64,000 bases of DNA from NCBI GenBank assembly GCA_018399495.1, contig JAGYOG010000007.1, forward strand, positions 1 through 64,000, in the 5' to 3' direction. The notes below the pieces were generated by a model. It was not told the origin of the DNA. It did not search any database and saw only the letters and a program-made list of their open reading frames with translations. The position numbers and the translations under genes were made by a program. The stretch comes from Sphaerochaeta sp. Its GTDB lineage: Bacteria; Spirochaetota; Spirochaetia; Sphaerochaetales; Sphaerochaetaceae. Shown here piece by piece: positions 1-8,428 of the stretch (positions are counted from its first letter, which is position 1; every line of letters starts with the position of its first letter).

Positions 1-396
1 TATCAGTTCCCTGGTACGGTTAAAGGCTTTGACATCCAGGTAGACCTCCTTAAACACACAGAGGGAGCCTTCAAGTTTGGAGGAGCCCTTGAATATGCGA
101 AAGTCGGAAACGACCACGAGATAAGCGTGTTGGGCAAGGTACAGTGGAACCTGCGAGATGACAAACCGCTCTCCTTCCCCCTCTCCGTCTCGCTTGGTCC
201 AACGGTTATCATACCATCAAGTGGAAGCAATGAGTTTGGAGTGACTGGAAAAATCCAAGGAGGCGTATCCTACGCATTGACTGAATGGATGCGCGTCTTC
301 TACGAGGCAGGAGTACAGGCACAATGGATTATCACTGCCAATGACTTCACCATACAGCTTGAACCAATGAGAATTGGATTTGGATTCAGTTTCTAG
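1..396 (+). CDS. Outer-membrane beta-barrel protein, C-terminal part (5' end outside window)
   Basis: The frame is open from the first base to a TAG at 394-396. The 131 visible residues show alternating polar/hydrophobic strands with aromatic residues, and the chain ends in GFGFSF. A terminal Phe closing the last strand is the usual signature of outer-membrane barrels recognised by the BAM machinery. The specific family cannot be named from this fragment. The stop overlaps the stop of the convergent gene on the other strand by three bases within CTAG. Confidence 0.7.
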   Translation, partial: YQFPGTVKGFDIQVDLLKHTEGAFKFGGALEYAKVGNDHEISVLGKVQWNLRDDKPLSFPLSVSLGPTVIIPSSGSNEFGVTGKIQGGVSYALTEWMRVFYEAGVQAQWIITANDFTIQLEPMRIGFGFSF

Positions 397-938
397 AGAT
401 CTTTGAAAGAGGGAGCCTTACTGGCTTCCTCTCCTACCCCAATATCCCCGGGAGGCCTACTCCAGCCTAAAGCTGCAGTGATGGCCTCCTTTTTTTTACG
501 GGCACGAGGAACTGCAAACTTTGCTTCATGTTGTCCCTTTGCTTTGAACGTAATCCCATTGCGTACGGAAAGGACCTTCCCAATAGAGAACCCCTCGAGA
601 TCTGCGATGGCAAGACGATACGCTTCTTTCACAGGATTGCTTCCATCCCTGCGATAGAGGATGATTTCATCTTCGGTGATAATCAACCTGCCCCTCAGCA
701 GATCCCCCTCCCCGAGGGGGGGAACCATGGCACAGAACAGTGAGTAATGAAAGGACACATCAGTAGCTCTACGTACCTCTTTCTCAGATACATAGTAAGT
801 AATTCTATAGAACAGCCACACCAACAAAAATAAAAGGGGAAACAGCGAATAATAGAGTCCCTTTCCAATATAGGAGGGATTGATAAAGACCAAGAAGAAG
901 GTCAATCCCAATAGGATCAGTTTGATTAAAGCTTGCAT
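393..938 (-). CDS. Small membrane protein with two N-terminal helices and a soluble domain
   Basis: The 181-residue product starting MQALIKL has two adjacent hydrophobic segments (about residues 5-20 and 25-45). A soluble domain with beta-rich character follows, including RLIITEDEIILYRR, and then a Lys/Arg cluster (RARKKKE). This resembles membrane-anchored PH-like proteins, but that is only a fold-level guess. The frame could be extended upstream to 986; I prefer 938 because the upstream residues are not hydrophobic in the usual way. No function is recognised. Confidence 0.55.
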   Translation of the reverse strand: MQALIKLILLGLTFFLVFINPSYIGKGLYYSLFPLLFLLVWLFYRITYYVSEKEVRRATDVSFHYSLFCAMVPPLGEGDLLRGRLIITEDEIILYRRDGSNPVKEAYRLAIADLEGFSIGKVLSVRNGITFKAKGQHEAKFAVPRARKKKEAITAALGWSRPPGDIGVGEEASKAPSFKDL

Positions 939-1023
939 ATCCCCCAATGTACCTGCTCGTATAAAAAAAGAAAAGCCATGAAGCAAAGGTTTACCATTTG
1001 CTTCTTCTTTGGTGGAGGCTACA

Positions 1024-3069
1024 ATGAACAGATTATATCAATGTTCACGCTGGCTTTGGATTCCCCTTCTTTGTTGCTACATATGTTTTACCTTGGGGGG
1101 ATGCAAAGAAGAGAGCGCAGGTCGCTCCTCCTTGCATGTAAGCATGGAGAAAAAGCCTGAAACACAGAAAACCTTGTTGCCAAATGACACTCCCCTGGAA
1201 GTGTCTCGCTACGTAGTGGAAGGTGAAGGGCCCCAGGATACCACCTTCAGTATCATGTCCAATACCAATACCGTTGATGTGGATGGCCTCTTGATCGGCA
1301 ATTGGGACATTACGGCTGTGGGACGAAACGATCAAGGTGTCGATCTCGTTACTGGTTCTGTTTCGATCAACCTCACAAAGGATCCCTTGGAGACTGTCAT
1401 TGAACTGGGTGCACTCAGTGGAAACGGAATGATGGATGTAATTCTCCAGTGGGATGCAAGCAAGATCAACAACCCCAACTTGGAGATATGGCTGACCAAT
1501 CCAGAGGGAACTACCACTTCTCTCACACCCACAACAAACAACATGGAAAACGGTTCGGTCATCTTCAACGGCTCCTATCCTGCAGGCTCCTACTTACTGA
1601 GAGCTAAGCTGTACAGCGGAGCAACAGCGGTTGCTGGATGTGCTGAAGTAATTAGGGTGGTAGGAAACAAAACCACTGAGGGATCTGTTGAATTAACATT
1701 GGACAAGTACGCAGATATTCCAGCGACCATTACCTTGGTAAACAACCTGGGGGTACCCGTTGAGTGCAGCATCCAAGGAGTCAGTGAAGTCATGCAGGCA
1801 CAAGTACCTGCAACAGCAACACTCTCTGTAGGAGACGCAACAGAATTGGAAGTGAGTTGGTACCTCGATGGGGAGGAAATCAGCAATACCCTCTCCTGTA
1901 CATTCAACCCCGAGAGCGGACAACATCGCTTGGATGTCATTGCAAAAGGAGCACTTCTGGCTAGTACTGGGTCGGCCAGCATCACTTTCAAAGCCGCCGT
2001 CGAGGGAACCACAGGAGTTCCCAAACTCGTCGGATTGGTAGAGGACACTACCAATGGCTTATATGTCGGAAAGAATGCACATGTCGCATTCTTGCCTGAT
2101 GGAAAGTTGGTGCTGGCCAGTAATCAACATCAGACCATTCAAGTCTGTAGGATTGTCCGTGATACCCTGGAAGTGGTTAACACCTATACCACATCTGATG
2201 GCTTCAATGCAGCTCAGGTGACTGATGTATTTGTCGATCCGCTTACAAAACTTGTTGCCATTGCTGATGCAAGTATACCGAGCTTATGCGTCTACTTGTA
2301 TGATTCAAAGACCGCAACGCTCAGCAAACAGTTTGAACGAAACAACACCTACTTCCAGAACAGCAGTTCAAGCAAAACCTTCACAAGCTTGCATCATTTG
2401 AGCAAGGAGGCAAGCACAGGGATACTTTACGCATTGATTCCTGATGCTTCCCATGTGGTGGAGACAAACCTGTATGCGCAGACTTCAGAAAGTGCTGACC
2501 CCAATGAGTATGTCTGGTGGTTCTCCAATCCGCCTGTCTTTGATGCCATGGCAATCTCAGAAGGATCACAGAGTGCCGCATTGGCAGACACCGGGACTGG
2601 ATTCCTCAAACTCTGCCGGAAGAACACCATGGACGATTTGTTTGCACAGGATGAACACTTTCAGAGCGCTGACACCCCCTATCTGGACAATATTGCTTCC
2701 ATGGCATTCCTTAACGATGATCAACTCATCTATGCAACCAATAACGATATTGGCAGGTTCGCCTATAACGGTACCTTGTGGGCCCAGAAGGAAATCTTCA
2801 CCTCAATGCAAAACGATATAGGAGAGATGGAGGCAATCTCACAGCTACTCACCAATGAAGATGACACAATGCTTTATGTATTGGCAAAAACCAGTAAGAA
2901 CATTGTCTCTTTCTCAGTTGATGGTTTTGGGAGACCTCTGTTCCTAGAAAGCAGTACCCTCGGAGATTTTGCTCCGGCGAGAATGGATCTTTCACCCAGT
3001 GAAGAACATCTTGCCATTGTTTCTGACACCAGTGATTCCCTAGTCTTGTGTGCCATTCCTCAAGTCTAG
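1024..3069 (+). CDS. Lipoprotein with Ig-like and beta-propeller-like regions
   Basis: The product is about 681 residues. The N-terminus (MNRLYQCSRW...) has a hydrophobic stretch ending in a lipobox LGGC, so the mature protein is probably a lipid-anchored envelope protein. The middle part has beta-rich stretches resembling Ig-like folds. The C-terminal half has repeated segments such as DGKLVLASNQ and NDDQLIYATNN, typical of WD40/YVTN-like propellers. ATG at 1024 is chosen because GGTGGAGG lies just upstream; a TTG at 1009 would extend the frame. No specific family is recognised. It is followed by two hairpins that separate it from the convergent hydrogenase operon. Confidence 0.75.
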   Translation: MNRLYQCSRWLWIPLLCCYICFTLGGCKEESAGRSSLHVSMEKKPETQKTLLPNDTPLEVSRYVVEGEGPQDTTFSIMSNTNTVDVDGLLIGNWDITAVGRNDQGVDLVTGSVSINLTKDPLETVIELGALSGNGMMDVILQWDASKINNPNLEIWLTNPEGTTTSLTPTTNNMENGSVIFNGSYPAGSYLLRAKLYSGATAVAGCAEVIRVVGNKTTEGSVELTLDKYADIPATITLVNNLGVPVECSIQGVSEVMQAQVPATATLSVGDATELEVSWYLDGEEISNTLSCTFNPESGQHRLDVIAKGALLASTGSASITFKAAVEGTTGVPKLVGLVEDTTNGLYVGKNAHVAFLPDGKLVLASNQHQTIQVCRIVRDTLEVVNTYTTSDGFNAAQVTDVFVDPLTKLVAIADASIPSLCVYLYDSKTATLSKQFERNNTYFQNSSSSKTFTSLHHLSKEASTGILYALIPDASHVVETNLYAQTSESADPNEYVWWFSNPPVFDAMAISEGSQSAALADTGTGFLKLCRKNTMDDLFAQDEHFQSADTPYLDNIASMAFLNDDQLIYATNNDIGRFAYNGTLWAQKEIFTSMQNDIGEMEAISQLLTNEDDTMLYVLAKTSKNIVSFSVDGFGRPLFLESSTLGDFAPARMDLSPSEEHLAIVSDTSDSLVLCAIPQV

Positions 3070-3087
3070 TAATTACAATGTTGAGGT

Positions 3088-3119
3088 AAACAAGACCCGG
3101 AATAATCCGGGTCTTGTTT
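3088..3119. terminator. Strong hairpin between convergent genes
   Basis: AAACAAGACCCGG and CCGGGTCTTGTTT form a 13-bp perfect stem with a 6-base loop, flanked by A- and T-rich ends. It can act as a bidirectional terminator for the lipoprotein gene and for the hydrogenase operon. Confidence 0.8.
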
Positions 3120-3129
3120 GCATAATAAT

Positions 3130-3152
3130 GCCCGGTTTGTCGGGAACCGGGC
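3130..3152. terminator. Second hairpin downstream of hydA
   Basis: GCCCGGTT (3130-3137) pairs with AACCGGGC (3145-3152) around a 7-base loop. It lies just downstream of the hydA stop on the minus strand and probably backs up the first terminator. Confidence 0.55.
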
Positions 3153-3173
3153 AAATTGGATACTGACCAACTA

Positions 3174-4922
3174 TCAAGCCTTGTAAACAGGTATCTTCTG
3201 ATAGGTTGTATGTAATAGGTGATGAGACTTCTTGCTGAGCGGCTTATCCAAGAACTCCTCGTACAGCTGCTTGATTGATTCGTTCTGGTGTGAACATCTG
3301 ACCTTGCTCTGCTTGTCATCAGCGTAGAGACCGGCAGCACGTTCTTTACGCAGGACGTCGGTTGCACCATAAGGCTGTCCGCCTCCAGCAATACAACCAC
3401 CGCGGCAAGCCATTACCTCGATGAACTCATACGGAGCCTGTTTGCCTTCAGCACGGGCAGCCCTGACCTCATCCAGCACTTCTGCAACATGGGAAAGACC
3501 ATGCACGACTGCTACACGAACCGGGGTTCCATCAAAGTCGACCGTACCCTTCTTGATCTCATCAAGACCACGTACCGCTTCAATTTCAACATTCTCCAAC
3601 TCTTTTCCAGTAACAACATGGTAGGCAGTACGAACCGCAGCTTCCATGACACCACCGGTAGCACCAAAGATGGTACCAGCACCAGAGTATTCACCAACCG
3701 GATTATCAGCTACCTCATCTTCAAGATGGAGGAAATCAATACCGGTTGCCTTAATCAAGCGGGCAAACTCACGGGTGGTAAGTACAAGATCTACATCCTG
3801 ATATCCACTAGAGCGCATACTCTCATCGCGGTATGCCTCATACTTCTTCGCAGTACACGGCATGATCGCAACGGTATACATCTTCGCTGGATCGATATTC
3901 TGTTTCTCAGCAGTATAGGTCTTTTCAATTGCTCCAACCATCTGCATCGGGCTCTTTGCACTGGAAACCATATCCAGAAGATCTGGATAGTACTTCTCCA
4001 CATAATCAACCCAAGCAGGACAGCAAGAAGTGAACTGAGGAAGAACTCCTCCCTTGGTCAAACGGTGCACCAATTCGCTTCCTTCTTCCATGATAGTAAG
4101 GTCGGCACCAAAATTGGTGTCATGCACAGCTGCAACGCCAAGTCTGCGAAGTGCAGCATAAATCTTACCAGTTGTGATTGTTCCTGCGGGAAGTCCAAAG
4201 GACTCAGAAAGTCCTACGCGGATTGAAGGAGCAATCTGAACAACCACCTGCTTCTCAGGATCAGCGACTGCTTCCTGGAAGGTAGCAGTCTCATCCTTCT
4301 CATAGATGGCTCCAACCGGGCAGTGTGCAGCACACTGACCACAACGAACACACGGGCTGTCCTCGAGTTGCAACATCGCAGCAGGAGCCATGCAAGTTCC
4401 ATCTCCACGCCCAATGAACTCAAGGGCAAAAACACCCTGTAAGTCCTGACAAACCTGAACACAACGTCCGCACTTGATACATTTTTCCGGGTCAAGCACG
4501 ATTGAAGCAGAAGAAGTATCCTTTGGCCTATCACTCAAGCGGACCTCAAAGGGTTGCTCACGAATTCCAAACTCTACTGCAAGCGCCTGCAATTCACACT
4601 CTCCATTACGGACACAGGTGAGACAGCTGGATGGGTGAGTGCTGAGGATCATCTCCAAGATGGTCTTACGTACCTTGAACAACTCCGGGTCGTGGGTGAT
4701 GATGCTCATATGCTCGGCAACCGGGGTTGCACAGGCTCTGAGGATCTTGGCACTACCCTCCTGTTTTACGATACACAGACCACATGAGCCAAACGGCTTG
4801 AGGTCTTCATGGTAGCAAAGAGTCGGAATTTTCACCCCGACCTTTCGGGCTGCAAGTAATATAGTGGTCCCCGCTTCAACCTCTACGGGAATGCCATTTA
4901 TCTTTAAATGTACGATACTCAA
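3174..4922 (-). CDS. hydA: [FeFe] hydrogenase catalytic subunit, NAD(P)-linked (HydA/HndD type)
   Basis: This 582-residue protein is the H2-evolving or H2-oxidising subunit of a multimeric cytoplasmic hydrogenase. Domains in order: a plant-type 2Fe-2S domain (Cys36, 47, 50, 64), a His-Cys3 4Fe-4S site (His96, Cys100, 103, 109) and a 2x4Fe-4S ferredoxin domain (Cys148-158 and 191-201). The H-cluster domain follows, with motifs TSCCPAW (about 298), MPCTAKK (about 355) and MACRGGC (about 504), and a small-subunit-like tail. All H-cluster ligands are present. It is the last gene of a five-gene operon with NuoE- and NuoF-like partners. This matches the electron-bifurcating HydABC or NADP-reducing HndABCD arrangement; which of the two cannot be told here. 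Maturases HydEFG are not in the window. Confidence 0.96.
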   Translation of the reverse strand: MSIVHLKINGIPVEVEAGTTILLAARKVGVKIPTLCYHEDLKPFGSCGLCIVKQEGSAKILRACATPVAEHMSIITHDPELFKVRKTILEMILSTHPSSCLTCVRNGECELQALAVEFGIREQPFEVRLSDRPKDTSSASIVLDPEKCIKCGRCVQVCQDLQGVFALEFIGRGDGTCMAPAAMLQLEDSPCVRCGQCAAHCPVGAIYEKDETATFQEAVADPEKQVVVQIAPSIRVGLSESFGLPAGTITTGKIYAALRRLGVAAVHDTNFGADLTIMEEGSELVHRLTKGGVLPQFTSCCPAWVDYVEKYYPDLLDMVSSAKSPMQMVGAIEKTYTAEKQNIDPAKMYTVAIMPCTAKKYEAYRDESMRSSGYQDVDLVLTTREFARLIKATGIDFLHLEDEVADNPVGEYSGAGTIFGATGGVMEAAVRTAYHVVTGKELENVEIEAVRGLDEIKKGTVDFDGTPVRVAVVHGLSHVAEVLDEVRAARAEGKQAPYEFIEVMACRGGCIAGGGQPYGATDVLRKERAAGLYADDKQSKVRCSHQNESIKQLYEEFLDKPLSKKSHHLLHTTYQKIPVYKA

Positions 4923-4943
4923 TTGATTCCTCCTAACCTGATC

Positions 4944-6731
4944 CTAGTGGATTTCAACAGCGCCGAACTTACAAGTTTCCATACATACACCACACTTGAT
5001 ACAGAGGGACTGGTCAATGATGTGAACTTGCTTTCTTTCGCCAGAGATTGCTGCGACTGGACACTTTCGTGCACAAGCCGTACAACCGATACATTTCTCG
5101 GGATTGATTGAGTACCTAACCAACTTCTTACAGGTACCACTGGGACAGGTCTTATCCACAATGTGGGCTATATACTCATCCTTGAAATGCTTGATCGTTG
5201 ATAAAACCGGATTGGGAGCGGTCTGTCCCAAAGCACACAAGGATCCTTTTCTCATTGCCTCCCCGATGGTCTCAAGTGTATCCAAGTCCTGTAATGTACC
5301 ATTTCCTGAGGTAATCTTCTCCAGGATATTGGTCAAAGACCGGCCCCCGATTCTACACGGTGCACATTTTCCACAAGATTCATCAACAGTAAAGTTCAAA
5401 TAGAACTTTGCTACGTCGACAATGCAGTCATCCTCATCCATGACGATCATACCACCGCTTCCCATCATGGAACCAATTCTGACCAAGGAACCGAAATCAA
5501 TCGGAGTATCCAGTTCAGCCTCGGTGATAACACCACCGGAAGGACCACCAGTCTGTACTGCCTTGAACTTCTTATTGTTGGCAATTCCTCCACCGATGTC
5601 GTAGACAATCTCACGAAGGGTGGTCCCCATCGGGACTTCTACCAAACCGGAGTTGCGAATCTTACCAGTAAGAGCAAAGACCTTGGTACCACTGCTGTCG
5701 TGAGTTCCAATCTTACTGAACCAATTGCCACCCTTGGTCATGATGACTGGGATATTCGCCCAAGTCTCAACGTTGTTGATGACAGTTGGTCTACCCCACA
5801 AACCCTTTACAGCAGGGAAAGGAGGACGTGGCTGCGGCATACCGCGTTTGCCTTCGATTGATTGCAGGAGTGCAGTCTCTTCTCCACAGACAAAGGCACC
5901 TGCTCCGAGGCGGATCTCAATATCAAAATCAAAACCACTGCCAAGGATATTCTCACCAAGAAGGCCGTATTCACGAGCCTGCTGCATGGCAATCTCAAGA
6001 CGGTGGATAGCCAAGGGATACTCTGCACGAATGTAGATGAATCCTTTGGTTGCACCAATCGTCTTTCCACATATGGTCATAGCTTCAAGCACGCTGTGCG
6101 GATCACCTTCAAGTGTTGAGCGGTCCATGTAGGCACCCGGGTCACCTTCATCAGCATTACAGACGACATACTTGACGTCATCCTCTACCTGGCGGGAGAA
6201 ATTCCACTTCATCCATGTAGGAAAACCAGCCCCTCCGCGACCACGGAGGCCTGCAGTCTTCAACTCTTCAATGATGTCCTCGCTGGTCATCTCAAAGAGA
6301 GCTTTCTCCAAGCCCTGATACCCTTCACGGGCGATATATTCGTCAATATTCTCCGGATCAATGAATCCACAGTTGCGTAGTACAATCCTGAACTGCTTCT
6401 GGTAAAATTTGATATCCTCTACCCTTGCATTCTTCCGGCTTGATTCTTTGTCATACAACAGTCGGGTAACTTCACGACCCTTGAGGATATGCTCACTGAT
6501 AAGTTCCTTGGCATCCTCGGGTTTGACTTTTACATAAAAGGAGTCTTCGGGAAGGATCTTTACAATCGGTCCCTGCTCACAAAAACCGAAACAACCGGTC
6601 TTTACAATCTGTACCTCGTCAGCAACTCCCTGAGCTTTGCACTCCTCTAAGAGGTTCTGGTAAATCTGGTCCGCATGGCTCGATTCACAAGCAGTTCCTC
6701 CACAGACCAAAATGTAGTTTCTGAACGCCAT
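4944..6731 (-). CDS. hydB: NuoF-like flavoprotein subunit of the [FeFe] hydrogenase (HydB/HndC type)
   Basis: The 595-residue protein carries FMN, binds NAD(P)H and passes electrons to HydA. It has an N-terminal thioredoxin-like 2Fe-2S domain (Cys10, 15, 47, 51) and the FMN/NADH-binding NuoF core with GRGGAGFPT at 164-172. An SLBB region and the N3-type 4Fe-4S site (Cys453, 456, 459, 499) follow. It ends in a C-terminal 2x4Fe-4S ferredoxin domain (Cys547-557 and 577-587). The extra N- and C-terminal cluster domains distinguish it from complex I NuoF. Its start codon overlaps the stop of the upstream 2Fe-2S gene by one base (TAATG), which implies translational coupling. Confidence 0.95.
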   Translation of the reverse strand: MAFRNYILVCGGTACESSHADQIYQNLLEECKAQGVADEVQIVKTGCFGFCEQGPIVKILPEDSFYVKVKPEDAKELISEHILKGREVTRLLYDKESSRKNARVEDIKFYQKQFRIVLRNCGFIDPENIDEYIAREGYQGLEKALFEMTSEDIIEELKTAGLRGRGGAGFPTWMKWNFSRQVEDDVKYVVCNADEGDPGAYMDRSTLEGDPHSVLEAMTICGKTIGATKGFIYIRAEYPLAIHRLEIAMQQAREYGLLGENILGSGFDFDIEIRLGAGAFVCGEETALLQSIEGKRGMPQPRPPFPAVKGLWGRPTVINNVETWANIPVIMTKGGNWFSKIGTHDSSGTKVFALTGKIRNSGLVEVPMGTTLREIVYDIGGGIANNKKFKAVQTGGPSGGVITEAELDTPIDFGSLVRIGSMMGSGGMIVMDEDDCIVDVAKFYLNFTVDESCGKCAPCRIGGRSLTNILEKITSGNGTLQDLDTLETIGEAMRKGSLCALGQTAPNPVLSTIKHFKDEYIAHIVDKTCPSGTCKKLVRYSINPEKCIGCTACARKCPVAAISGERKQVHIIDQSLCIKCGVCMETCKFGAVEIH

Positions 6732-7135
6732 TATTTACCCCCATCCTTCTTGATGATGTCAGCTGCGGGACGATCGAATAAATGGTCGGTCACCAGCTGC
6801 TTAGCGATGATATGCTGTTCAACTATCATGCGAGCCGTTTCCACGTCCACATTTCCATAGATAACATCGGGCATACCAGGAACAATGACCTCGATGGTCG
6901 GTTCTACATAGCATAATCCCATGCATCCGGTCTGGGTGACCGAGACATTATCAATTTTCTTTTCTTCAAGAACTTCCAGAAAAGTATCGAGTACCGGTTT
7001 GGCACCAGCGGCAATCCCACAGGTTCCCATGCCGACGATGATGCGGGCATCTTTGCCTTCAATATCGCGTTTCTGAATCTCATTCTGTTTCTTTTCACGG
7101 AGCTTTCTCAGCTCTTCAAGTGTCATTTTAGCCAT
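6731..7135 (-). CDS. Thioredoxin-like 2Fe-2S subunit (HndB-like)
   Basis: The 134-residue protein has a charged helical N-terminus followed by a thioredoxin-like ferredoxin domain with GMGTCGIAAGA and TGCMGLCYVEP. Three Cys are visible (39, 71, 75); a fourth ligand is not obvious. It resembles HndB of NADP-reducing hydrogenases and probably relays electrons within the complex. ATG at 7135 is chosen over GTG at 7141 because AGGAGA lies 7 bases upstream of the ATG. The gene is tightly packed between the HATPase and NuoF-like genes. Confidence 0.88.
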   Translation of the reverse strand: MAKMTLEELRKLREKKQNEIQKRDIEGKDARIIVGMGTCGIAAGAKPVLDTFLEVLEEKKIDNVSVTQTGCMGLCYVEPTIEVIVPGMPDVIYGNVDVETARMIVEQHIIAKQLVTDHLFDRPAADIIKKDGGK

Positions 7136-7137
7136 GT

Positions 7138-7758
7138 TCACATCTCCTGTTTTCTGGAAGGTGACGTATTTCTTCTGTGCACATCCAGATGGGTCTTTTC
7201 ACGGTACTGTTCCAGCTCTTCCTCCTGGGAGGCAAGGTACTGCCTAAGCAGACTCAATATTCCGCTGGTCTCAAATGGTCCAAGGACCGCTTCAAGCTCA
7301 CTCTTTCGAAGCATGTACGTCTCTCCACCCTTCTCCGTTTTCAAACTCCGCTCAATCACCAGCTCCTTACAAAGAGGATGGCTGAGCAGTACGAGGAAGG
7401 TGGAAACCACATTCCCCATCGGAGGGGTATCAATGTGATTCAGGTTGAAGGAGAAGGAAACCGTGGTTCCAATTCCTACTTCCGACTGGAGGGCAAAGGT
7501 TCCTTCGCAGGCTTCACATGCCTGATTAAGAAACGGTAGCCCTAGTCCAACCTTTCGCTTCTTGTGCTTTTCCCCATCCGAGTAGAACGGATCAAGCACA
7601 CGTCTCTGAATCTCTGCATTCATTCCTTTTCCGTTGTCTCGTATCTCACAGGAAAGTTTGGTTCCCGTCTCAGCAAAAGTCAGTTCCACCAGAGAACTGC
7701 CTGCCTCAAACGAGTTCTGTACGATATCCAACAAATAGTCATCGATGCAGATATGCAT
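7138..7758 (-). CDS. GHKL-type ATP-binding protein encoded in the hydrogenase operon
   Basis: The 206-residue protein has a histidine-kinase-like ATPase fold: an N box (DIVQNSFEAG, about 11-20), a G1 box DNGKGM and a G2 box GLGLPF. A C-terminal segment rich in Glu and Gln, probably coiled coil, follows. It has no phosphoacceptor His domain and no membrane segment. Such stand-alone HATPases are found inside [FeFe] hydrogenase operons of fermentative bacteria, but I know of no settled role. ATG at 7758 is chosen because AAAGGTG precedes it and the N box lies close to the start. It begins 19 bases after the NuoE-like gene and nearly touches the 2Fe-2S gene. Confidence 0.85.
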   Translation of the reverse strand: MHICIDDYLLDIVQNSFEAGSSLVELTFAETGTKLSCEIRDNGKGMNAEIQRRVLDPFYSDGEKHKKRKVGLGLPFLNQACEACEGTFALQSEVGIGTTVSFSFNLNHIDTPPMGNVVSTFLVLLSHPLCKELVIERSLKTEKGGETYMLRKSELEAVLGPFETSGILSLLRQYLASQEEELEQYREKTHLDVHRRNTSPSRKQEM

Positions 7759-7777
7759 AGAGAGACACCTTTCTCCC

Positions 7778-8251
7778 TTAGCTGAACTTCGCGATGATTC
7801 CGGCAACCTGGTCCTTGGTGACCTTTCCGAAAACCTCTCCACTAACGGTCATAACCGGGGCAAGCCCGCAACAACCAACACAACGAACCGCTTCCAAGGA
7901 GAAGTTTCCATCTTCTGTTACTTCACCTACCGCCAGATTCAGTTGCTTATCCAACTCGTCAATAATCGCCTGACCACCCTTTAGATAGCAGGCCGTACCC
8001 AAGCACACTTGAATGTTGTGCTTACCGGGCTTGGTCAGCTTGAAGAAGTGGTAGAATGTTACGACACCCCAGATGGTAGCCAAAGGCACATCAAGCAATT
8101 CTGCTACTTTATCTGCCGCTTCGCGGGAGATGTAGCCATGCTCTTGCTGTACCTTGTGGAGCACCATAATGAGATTACCCTGCTTGGTTTTCCATTCTTT
8201 GATAAATGCTACCAATTCGGGTGAGAACGTGACTTCATTAATGTCCGACAT
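7778..8251 (-). CDS. hydC: NuoE-like 2Fe-2S subunit of the hydrogenase (HydC/HndA type)
   Basis: The 157-residue protein has the NuoE/24-kDa fold: a helical N-terminal part, then a thioredoxin-like 2Fe-2S domain. The four ligands are visible as CLGTAC (Cys83, 88) and CVGCC (Cys124, 128). It is the first gene of the operon. ATG at 8251 has a GGAGGT sequence five bases upstream; the longer frame to 8269 lacks this. It would accept or donate electrons next to the FMN subunit. Confidence 0.94.
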   Translation of the reverse strand: MSDINEVTFSPELVAFIKEWKTKQGNLIMVLHKVQQEHGYISREAADKVAELLDVPLATIWGVVTFYHFFKLTKPGKHNIQVCLGTACYLKGGQAIIDELDKQLNLAVGEVTEDGNFSLEAVRCVGCCGLAPVMTVSGEVFGKVTKDQVAGIIAKFS

Positions 8252-8373
8252 GTAACCTCCAGTACCCAATTTGCGTTTTGAGGTATCCTAACACTTTTCC
8301 AAAGAGTTTGTACATATCTATCTTCCTATAAATTCTCTTTTGCAAGGAAGTAAAGGATTTAAATTGAAGTATA

Positions 8374-8402
8374 TTGACCTATTTTCAAAGTTAATGTACA
8401 TT
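8374..8402 (+). promoter_or_regulatory. Probable rex promoter
   Basis: TTGACC (8374-8379), a 17-base spacer and TACATT (8397-8402) lie upstream of rex. The -10 element sits inside the perfect 12-bp palindrome TAATGTACATTA at 8392-8403. Confidence 0.5.
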
Positions 8403-8418
8403 ATTTCACATTAATAGG
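8378..8418. promoter_or_regulatory. Dyad between rex and the hydrogenase operon, candidate operator
   Basis: A perfect palindrome TAATGTACATTA (8392-8403) is nested inside an outer CCTATT / AATAGG pair with almost the same centre. TTAATGT and ACATTAA also repeat in inverted form at 8391-8397 and 8408-8414. It overlaps the predicted rex -10. Autoregulation by Rex, or control of the divergent hydrogenase operon, is inference. The sequence is not the textbook Rex box with TTGTGAA half-sites, although TTTCACA occurs once. Confidence 0.4.
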
Positions 8419-8428
8419 AGATTTTGCT

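Noticed and set aside
2849-3400. Minus-strand ORF of 183 codons
   Set aside because: It spans the terminators and overlaps the ends of two solid genes in other frames.
3489-4226. Plus-strand ORF of 245 codons
   Set aside because: It is antisense to the H-cluster domain of HydA and has no recognisable features.
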